49,373 bases of DNA, from positions 3,294-52,666 of the forward strand of contig SVES01000021.1 of assembly GCA_015057305.1 (NCBI GenBank). The letters run 5' to 3'. The notes beneath the pieces are model-generated. The model was not told where the DNA came from. It searched no databases and saw only the letters and a program-made list of their open reading frames with translations. Below, in pieces: positions 44,139 to 49,373 of the stretch. Position numbers and translations under genes: made by a program. This stretch comes from Pseudobutyrivibrio ruminis (lineage in GTDB: Bacteria; Bacillota; Clostridia; Lachnospirales; Lachnospiraceae). Within the stretch, counting starts at the first letter, position 1, and every line of letters begins with the position of its first letter.

Positions 44139-45413
44139 TTATTCGTTAGATGCCTTGTCCCTATATTCAGAAAAATCCGTTAAAACATCAGTATCTTTTT
44201 TAGATTTAGCGGTATTCTTTTCCTTGGAAATACGGGTCATCTCATCCAAAGCATCATCAAATCCCAAATGAGTGTACGTGTTAAGCGTAACACCTATATC
44301 TGAATGTCCCATGATGTACTGTAAGGTCTTAGGATTCATTCTGGCAGCCGCCATACGGCTACAGAATGTATGTCTGCACACATGAGGAGTAACCTTAGGC
44401 ATCTGCACCTTATAGATTGAGTTGTATTTCTGAACAATATGCTGGAAATACTTCTCCCAATGCATGGCTACCATAGGATGTTCATCTTTATCAAGGAAAA
44501 GAAATCCTATATAACCATCAACCATTGGCTCAACTTTAGGTGTCTTGCGATTAGCAATGATGCGCTTGAAACACTCTGCTACTTCCGGAGTCATCGGGAC
44601 GAACCTTCCTCCAGCCTCAGTCTTGGTATCTCTGATGTTATATCCAATACCATTATTTCTCTGGAGCTGATGGTCTACATTGATCTTCATATTGTCAAAA
44701 TCAAGATCATTAAATGTGAGTCCTACAAATTCTGAAATACGAAGCCCTGTGTTAAACAGGATATAAATGCCGTCATAATACCTACAGAAGTGCCTGTCCT
44801 CCTTAACAAACATAAGAAATTTCCTCTCATCATCACGAGATATAGCCTCACGAGTCACGCTATCATTGTATATAACAGTGCTGAGGCCGAATCCAAAGGG
44901 ATTCTTTCTGATGAAATCGTTATCTACCGCAAGTTGAAAAGCAGGTCTGAGCACGCCCCTGATCACATGAATAGAGCTGTATCCTCTCCCATTTTTCTGA
45001 AGCTGCACTAGCCACTCCTGAGCATCTATAGTTTTGACCTTGTCAATCCTCTTTGCTCCAAATGGATCTTTTCTCAGGATACTCATTACAGTCTTATAAC
45101 CAGCTTCCGTACTGGGACGTACACCTTTTCTCAATGAAACATATTTCTCCACTAAATCTAATACTGTAAGCTTGCCTCCTTCTGGAACAATCTGATCGAT
45201 AAGATCTGCTGATACTTGCCTTTCAAGTTCTCTAAGTGATAGTTCAAATGGTTTTCCGGCAGGCATAGGATCATTTTTATCAAGCCTCCATGACCTCACA
45301 TACTTAGATTCCCCAAAAGTATCTACATATTTGTATCTGTATCGACCATTGCTCTCTTGTATCTCGCCATTTCGTAATACACGACCACGGCTGTCTTTTC
45401 TTTTTCCGCTCAT
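44139..45413 (-). CDS. int: Tn916-type tyrosine integrase
   Basis: A 424-residue site-specific recombinase. The N-terminus (MSGKRKDSRGRVLRNGE, then DTFGESKYVRSW) is the arm-binding domain of the Tn916 Int family. The core-binding domain spans about 80-185. The catalytic set is complete: Arg225 (TGLRISEF), Lys264 (DTKTEAG), His344 and Arg347 (HVCRHTF), His370 (MGHSDIG) and Tyr380 (NTYTHL). It is expected to integrate and excise the element with the excisionase encoded just upstream. AAAGGAG lies 9 nt before the ATG. Confidence 0.95.
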   Translation of the reverse strand: MSGKRKDSRGRVLRNGEIQESNGRYRYKYVDTFGESKYVRSWRLDKNDPMPAGKPFELSLRELERQVSADLIDQIVPEGGKLTVLDLVEKYVSLRKGVRPSTEAGYKTVMSILRKDPFGAKRIDKVKTIDAQEWLVQLQKNGRGYSSIHVIRGVLRPAFQLAVDNDFIRKNPFGFGLSTVIYNDSVTREAISRDDERKFLMFVKEDRHFCRYYDGIYILFNTGLRISEFVGLTFNDLDFDNMKINVDHQLQRNNGIGYNIRDTKTEAGGRFVPMTPEVAECFKRIIANRKTPKVEPMVDGYIGFLFLDKDEHPMVAMHWEKYFQHIVQKYNSIYKVQMPKVTPHVCRHTFCSRMAAARMNPKTLQYIMGHSDIGVTLNTYTHLGFDDALDEMTRISKEKNTAKSKKDTDVLTDFSEYRDKASNE

Positions 45414-45437
45414 ATATTGGTACTCCTTTCAAAAAGA

Positions 45438-45483
45438 AAGGCTCCAATATGGCAATTAAAATGATACCATAACCTGGAGCCTT
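45438..45483. other. Stem-loop between xis and int
   Basis: AAGGCTCCA (45438-45446) pairs with TGGAGCCTT (45475-45483), a perfect 9-bp stem with a 28-nt loop that may itself pair weakly. It lies just before the int ribosome site. No U-tract is seen on the minus strand, so a role in int translation or mRNA stability is more likely than termination. Confidence 0.5.
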
Positions 45484-45523
45484 CTGCCATTGATTAACGT
45501 CAATTCTGTCAGTATTTATCCGC

Positions 45524-45733
45524 TTAAATGCAGGTTGCATCGTCAATGAACTGTTCGAATTTTCTTCTCTTAAAGGCAACTCTTTGTCCTATCATGATCA
45601 GATAATCAGCATCAGGATTAAAAGATATAAGCCTTCTAAGCTTCTTCTGCCCTATGCCAAAGTAAAGAGCTGCTTCATCCACAGAAAGGGTGTATTTCTC
45701 ACTAAGCGGCATCTCTTTCATTTCTTCAGACAT
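45524..45733 (-). CDS. xis: Tn916-type excisionase
   Basis: A 69-residue winged-helix protein, about the size of Tn916 Xis. LSVDEAALYFGIGQKKLRRL is the DNA-recognition helix-turn-helix and RVAFKRRKFEQFID the wing and last helix. Excisionases direct Int towards excision. GGGAGG lies 8 nt before ATG, and the upstream gene ends within this ribosome site, so the early genes of the element appear coupled. Confidence 0.92.
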   Translation of the reverse strand: MSEEMKEMPLSEKYTLSVDEAALYFGIGQKKLRRLISFNPDADYLIMIGQRVAFKRRKFEQFIDDATCI

Positions 45734-45734
45734 C

Positions 45735-46313
45735 TTAGTTACCTCCCTTGCAGTTCATCTGGATACATTCCAACATTTCTTCTGTGATTTCCTCTCGGAT
45801 CCTCGCAAACCTTCTTTTTATCTTGTCGATGGAACAATTTCTCGCCTGAGCTATATCGTTGTACGACATACCTTCAGACAAATGTTTCTGAATAATCACC
45901 AAATCCTCATCCCTATATTCATGAAGAATATCCTTAAGGAGCTGGTAATCCATTTTCATAATGCTTACCATTCTGATGGTCTCTGCATATTCAGACGCTT
46001 TCTCCATATCCCTAAGTAATTTCATATCTATTTCACCTGTTTTAAAGGCTTCCTCAAGCGTGGCATTGTTTATAGCTTCATTCTGTGTTGGATTACTAAT
46101 ATTTGAGGTCTGAACCCTAACGTCTATATCCGCTCGGCGTTTGCTCCTTATGTTTTCCTGCTCGGTTTTTATCTTATACTCAGTTTTCTTTTCGATTTTA
46201 TGGAGCATACCCGGAAAATCCAGGTAATACTCCAACATCAGCGACACTCTCTTTTCAGGTGTAGCCTTCTTGTAACTGCTAAGTAAATCTGTCTCTCTTA
46301 TCTTCAAAGCCAT
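45735..46313 (-). CDS. Helix-turn-helix protein of the mobile element
   Basis: A 192-residue protein of unknown family. The C-terminal part (about residues 135-185) reads as a sigma-region-4-like helix-turn-helix: IQKHLSEGMSYNDIAQARNC followed by SIDKIKRRFARIREE. The N-terminal two-thirds are charged and helical. Start chosen at ATG 46313, which has AGGAGG 6 nt upstream and leaves an 11-nt gap to the preceding gene; a longer frame starts within that gene. Its place just before xis suggests a regulator of excision, but this is inference. Confidence 0.65.
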   Translation of the reverse strand: MALKIRETDLLSSYKKATPEKRVSLMLEYYLDFPGMLHKIEKKTEYKIKTEQENIRSKRRADIDVRVQTSNISNPTQNEAINNATLEEAFKTGEIDMKLLRDMEKASEYAETIRMVSIMKMDYQLLKDILHEYRDEDLVIIQKHLSEGMSYNDIAQARNCSIDKIKRRFARIREEITEEMLECIQMNCKGGN

Positions 46314-46324
46314 GCCACACCTCC

Positions 46325-46972
46325 TCAAGAAAACTTCTTCAAATAAAACCACTCAAGGTACTGTTTGCGCTGCTGAAAATCGGGTGTTGAAATCAAAAGT
46401 CCTATATCTACTCTCTGAAGCAAATCTATTGCCTCGATCTGTTCTTTTGTCAGATAAGGTCTGATGCTCATTCCTGCTTTGAGCCCATGCTCCGCCCTGA
46501 TTTCCTTTGCAGTTTTCCCAAGAACAATCCTGTTGAGCATGTTGCACTCATTAGAGAAGTGATAAGGCTTGGTATTTTCCTTGATTAACTGTATGTTTGC
46601 TGTCAACAACGGAAACTCTGACCTCGCCTCCAACAAGTACTTAATAAACTGCTCCATTTCATTAAATTGCTTGATATAAGCCTCTTTGAATCGAGCTGCT
46701 TTTTTACCTGTAAATCCCATAGCCAGAAACGTGAAACCGTCTCTTGTCATGTTGTAGCAAGGTTGCTTATGCCCCTGAGAGTTGATGTAAGTCGACTGCT
46801 CAAAATTGAGCAGTCGAAATTCTTCCGAGCAATCAAGCGTTCTTATGGCTCTGATCACATTTCGATGATCCTTGTCAAAGGCCTCAGCTACGGTTAAACT
46901 ATCAACCTTAGCTACTCCATTGCCATCAGCAAACATGCCAAATTCGTTTTTTGGTACTAATGTTTTCTTCAT
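46325..46972 (-). CDS. Rha-family phage regulatory protein
   Basis: A 215-residue protein resembling the phage Rha/pRha regulators: residues about 14-110 contain LTVAEAFDKDHRNVIRAIR, YNMTRDGFTFLAMGFTGKKA and ARFKEAYIKQFNEME, the usual family text. Many Rha proteins block or modulate phage growth, or act as antirepressors. The C-terminal half is different and not recognised. Start chosen at ATG 46972 (AAAGGA 6 nt upstream); a longer frame to 47068 has no ribosome site. It is the first gene of the int operon and diverges from the putative defence operon. Confidence 0.8.
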   Translation of the reverse strand: MKKTLVPKNEFGMFADGNGVAKVDSLTVAEAFDKDHRNVIRAIRTLDCSEEFRLLNFEQSTYINSQGHKQPCYNMTRDGFTFLAMGFTGKKAARFKEAYIKQFNEMEQFIKYLLEARSEFPLLTANIQLIKENTKPYHFSNECNMLNRIVLGKTAKEIRAEHGLKAGMSIRPYLTKEQIEAIDLLQRVDIGLLISTPDFQQRKQYLEWFYLKKFS

Positions 46973-47078
46973 AAACTGTCCTTTCTGCCTGTACCAATCA
47001 GCAGCAGGATGCAAAGAAGAAGCCGTTCTAATATCCACCGACTCCTGACGCAAAAAAAGAGATGGCACAGTAAGCTAC

Positions 47079-47144
47079 GGTGGATGCTTAAGAAGTAATA
47101 ATGGATTTCTCCATATATCTGCTTCTTATTGCATCCCACCGCCT
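47079..47144. repeat. Imperfect hairpin in the rha / ABC-3C divergent region
   Basis: CGGTGGATGC near 47079 pairs with GCATCCCACCG at 47134-47144 (one bulge), with AGAAGTAAT/ATTG... pairing inside. A second inverted repeat, GGAAGTAAAT with ATTTACTTCC, brackets 47179-47261. Both lie in the 443-bp gene-free stretch 46973-47415. Confidence 0.55.
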
Positions 47145-47208
47145 TAATGGCCATCTCAGGCTTTGTGAGATAATTTGTGGAAGTAAATACGGTTTATCGA
47201 CGATTTTG

Positions 47209-47237
47209 TTGAGCAACCAAATCATCAATGATAGAAT
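47209..47237 (+). promoter_or_regulatory. Candidate promoter of the ABC-3C-like operon
   Basis: Plus strand: TTGAGC (47209-47214), exactly 17 nt, TAGAAT (47232-47237). Transcription from here would have a leader of about 170 nt. Confidence 0.5.
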
Positions 47238-47354
47238 TATTTTAAGAAAGATTTACTTCCTGTTCTTTGGTTTAGTGACGAAAGCATTCATTTCTACTTA
47301 CTTTCTTCACCGTCATCTGTATTTTATAAAATCACCCCACTAAACAATCGAACA

Positions 47355-47386
47355 GATCGGACATTTTAGAACATTTTGGAACATTT
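47355..47386 (+). promoter_or_regulatory. Three ACATTT direct repeats before the ABC-3C-like operon
   Basis: Three copies of the word (G)GAACATTTT or GGACATTTT recur with a 10-nt period at about 47357-47386, 30 nt upstream of the first ATG. One helical turn spacing suggests cooperative binding of a regulator, possibly one encoded by the element. Confidence 0.5.
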
Positions 47387-47415
47387 CTCTTTAGTTATCT
47401 GGAGGAGTATATATT

Positions 47416-48372
47416 ATGACGTTCTCTGAATATGCTTCAGGGTTATACCCATTTTTTTCATATGGAAAAAACGAAGCTGAATACTTTGTAGAGCTAATAG
47501 GACATTTTTTAAAAGACGCCGCGTTAGAAGCATGTATCCCATTAAGGAGAGATCCCGGAACTCAAACTCGATACGTCACAGGTTCTGGCAAGCGTCCTCT
47601 TCCAAGCAAATATGCAAAATATATATATGAAAACCGTGATTTGGGTAAGTATGAAGAATGGCTCGATAAAAAAATGGATGAGAGTGATTCCTATGATGGC
47701 GTTTGTGAATGGCTCAGAAGCCATGGGCTTCCTGATAACAATCCACAGAGAGAGTGTGCCTATCTTCTAGAAACAGTTCTATTAAGTATGGCAAATAAAG
47801 AAACCACATCTCAACAATCCACCAAAATAGATGACTTAGGTGTTGATTTTGATCTAATTGCTGATATTGAAAGCAAAATAAAAAAACTGCCCCATCCACC
47901 AATAGTAGATGTTCCAGCTAAGGCAGCCAAGGAAGAAGAAACATATATTGAAGAGCTGTATAAAGCATATGGAGATGCAGAAAATATCGTTCCTTTTAAC
48001 AAAGATGACTTACTGTCATATCCAGACTATGCAGAAGATCTTGATGAAAGGCGTGTGGATTACTACGCTGCAGAATCAATACGTCGCGGAGTTCAAGAGC
48101 TCAAAGCACCGCACTTAGCAGATCAATTTAAAGTCCTCAAAGATTCTACTTATGATGGAGTTAAGGACACAGAAAGGAAGAAATACCCTGACGGTTACGA
48201 ACGCATGCTTGCAGTCATGGAACAATCTGTAAAAGTTCCTGTCAACAACTATCTACTAGGAGCTTCCCCGTATTGGATCAGTGAAAGAATAAAAAAAGGT
48301 GTATGTCATCATCTTGTAAATGACGGAAAGCTTAATTGGGTTAAAATAAAAAATAAGGATGCAAAGAAATGA
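47416..48372 (+). CDS. Unknown protein, first gene of an ABC-3C-like operon
   Basis: A 318-residue soluble protein with no motif that I recognise for certain. It is charged and mixed helical. Residues 1-125 (FSEYASGLYPFFSYGK..., EWLRSHGLP) may form one domain. A linker rich in Lys, Pro and Ala near 160-178 separates it from a C-terminal domain (about 205-315) ending NNYLLGASPYWISERIKKG and a Trp-containing tail. In ABC three-component systems a variable effector carries a conserved C-terminal domain, which would fit. GGAGGAG lies 10 nt before ATG. Its TGA overlaps the next ATG (ATGA). Confidence 0.6.
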   Translation: MTFSEYASGLYPFFSYGKNEAEYFVELIGHFLKDAALEACIPLRRDPGTQTRYVTGSGKRPLPSKYAKYIYENRDLGKYEEWLDKKMDESDSYDGVCEWLRSHGLPDNNPQRECAYLLETVLLSMANKETTSQQSTKIDDLGVDFDLIADIESKIKKLPHPPIVDVPAKAAKEEETYIEELYKAYGDAENIVPFNKDDLLSYPDYAEDLDERRVDYYAAESIRRGVQELKAPHLADQFKVLKDSTYDGVKDTERKKYPDGYERMLAVMEQSVKVPVNNYLLGASPYWISERIKKGVCHHLVNDGKLNWVKIKNKDAKK

Positions 48373-48830
48373 CTGATAGAACAGTAATCGGATCTATATA
48401 TGAGATTTCTCAACGTATAGTAGTAATGATGAACTCACTTCCTAATCTATTGTTGGACGAACGTCAAATAGCAGCTATCGACTTTATTGCAGTATATGCC
48501 GAAGATTTTGATATTATTGATAAAAACCTCCATGGTTATGGAAACTATAGATTTAGCGAGTATGCCTCAAGAAAAGCATTAACCTCTGCTGCTTTAAAAC
48601 AGCTTGTATTAAAACAATTAATAAATCTGAATATAACACCCGAAGGTTATACATATTCTATTTCGGATGCAGGGATGGAACGATATCAAAAGCTGGATAA
48701 TAGCTATGCAAAAGAATATTCTTTGGCAGTAAAAGCAGTATTACAGCGCTTTCCAGATATCAACTCAAATCAAATGGAAAAAGAAATAAATCGTGTCACT
48801 GCCCTATCTCTTAAGGAGCCTACATTATGA
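48369..48830 (+). CDS. Small winged-helix-like protein (candidate ABC-3C middle component)
   Basis: A 153-residue protein. LPNLLLDERQIAAIDFIAVY, a small RFSEYASRKALTSAALKQL helical part and YTYSISDAGMERYQKL look like a winged helix. Size, text and position between the effector candidate and an ATPase match the 'middle component' of ABC three-component systems. The assignment rests mainly on context. Both its ends overlap neighbours by the ATGA arrangement, so the three products are probably made in fixed ratio. Confidence 0.6.
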   Translation: MTDRTVIGSIYEISQRIVVMMNSLPNLLLDERQIAAIDFIAVYAEDFDIIDKNLHGYGNYRFSEYASRKALTSAALKQLVLKQLINLNITPEGYTYSISDAGMERYQKLDNSYAKEYSLAVKAVLQRFPDINSNQMEKEINRVTALSLKEPTL

Positions 48831-49373
48831 AAAGATTCTATATCAAGAAGTTAATTGTATCCGGTCCTAACCATCAAGATTCAATTATAGAATTTTGCCC
48901 AGGTCTTAATTTTGTTCTTGGTCCCTCCAATACTGGAAAAAGTTTCATAATGGAATCAATAGATTATGTATTCGGTTTTACTCCTAGGAAAGACAGACCT
49001 TCAAAAGTCGTAGATAACAACAATGGATATGAATATGTCACCTTAATTCTATCAACTGAAAATGGTGATGTAACACTAAAGCGAACAATCGGCGAATCCA
49101 AAATCTATGTTAGTGGAGGTGGCTTCACTGCAGGGCACTACAGTACAAGTCATTCCGCAAAGAAAAGTATTAATTCTGTCTACTTACAACTACTTGGAAT
49201 TGATGAAGACCACAAAATCAGATCTGCCCAAAAAGATGACAGTACTCAAGCGCTTACATGGAGAAGCATGCTTCATCTCTTCATGCTCAAGCAAGGCGAT
49301 GTTGATAGGGAAAGTTCTGCTCTTTTGTTTCCAAACAATGCCGGAGAAACTGCGTCATTAGCCGTTTTATTAT
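48827..49373 (+). CDS. AAA/ABC-type ATPase of an ABC-3C-like operon (cut by window)
   Basis: The first 182 codons of an ATPase of the SMC/RecN-like group. It opens MKRFYIKKLIVSGPN, then FCPGLNFVLGPSNTGKSFIM with Walker A GPSNTGKS and IDYVFGF, a pattern seen in DUF3732-type ATPases that partner ABC-3C middle components. The rest, including the coiled coil, signature and Walker B, lies beyond the window. The start codon overlaps the upstream stop (ATGA). Confidence 0.8.
   Translation, partial: MKRFYIKKLIVSGPNHQDSIIEFCPGLNFVLGPSNTGKSFIMESIDYVFGFTPRKDRPSKVVDNNNGYEYVTLILSTENGDVTLKRTIGESKIYVSGGGFTAGHYSTSHSAKKSINSVYLQLLGIDEDHKIRSAQKDDSTQALTWRSMLHLFMLKQGDVDRESSALLFPNNAGETASLAVLL

Noticed and set aside
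45304-45579. A 91-codon minus-strand frame overlapping xis and int
   Set aside because: It is out of frame with both real genes and has no ribosome site; xis and int have clear family motifs.
1-49373. tRNA or rRNA genes, insertion sequences
   Set aside because: None was recognised by eye on either strand; no transposase frame is present, although a tRNA scan was not possible here.

Overview
The window looks like a chromosome segment of a low-GC, Gram-positive anaerobe of the Lachnospiraceae, most like Butyrivibrio/Pseudobutyrivibrio. This is inferred from AT-rich sequence, strong GGAGG ribosome sites, consensus promoters, a tryptophan T-box leader, a compact division/cell-wall cluster, an NfnAB-type transhydrogenase and a Tn916-type integrase. 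Species cannot be fixed by reading alone. Most genes lie on the minus strand, so operons read right to left.

Layout. 1-4830: trpD-trpC-trpFB-trpA, with TrpF fused to TrpB, behind a consensus promoter and a T-box whose specifier reads UGG; trpE and trpG are not here. 4832-7003: a PadR repressor, a membrane protein and a DUF4097-type protein, with PadR-like palindromes in the promoter. 7004-7707: no gene, but a symmetric 616-bp giant inverted repeat. 7708-16063: the dcw cluster mraZ-rsmH-ftsL-pbp-mraY-ftsW-ftsQ-ftsZ, with none of the mur ligase genes or murG, driven from an MraZ-box promoter. 16348-21111: pheS-pheT-pilZ-lgt. 21127-23400: queA, a YihY-type membrane protein and a probable 6S RNA. 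23503-26800: divergent pckA and citrate synthase. 26924-31145: a two-component system, a small membrane protein, and a CheY-like regulator paired with a repeat/CheX-like protein. 31294-41297: threonine synthase, an ABC exporter, nfnAB and two COG0523 GTPases. 41593-43964: an EAL phosphodiesterase and a low-molecular-weight tyrosine phosphatase.

From about 44000 to the right edge the sequence is a mobile element: a Tn916-like integrase and excisionase, a helix-turn-helix protein, a Rha-type phage regulator, and then a divergent operon of three translationally coupled genes (unknown protein, small winged-helix-like protein, AAA/ABC ATPase cut by the window edge). Its architecture matches the ABC three-component (ABC-3C) conflict systems, so it is a candidate defence module carried as cargo.

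Recurring themes are c-di-GMP signalling (PilZ, EAL and MshEN-like repeats), metal homeostasis (His-rich COG0523 protein next to a GTPase-DUF1980-like fusion), and unexplained structured intergenic DNA. The two most unusual signals are the giant hairpin at 7032-7647 and a pair of matching two-hairpin elements, 81-82 nt long, placed just after a stop codon inside two unrelated operons (35777-35858 and 40079-40159), whose stems differ in sequence but keep their pairing.
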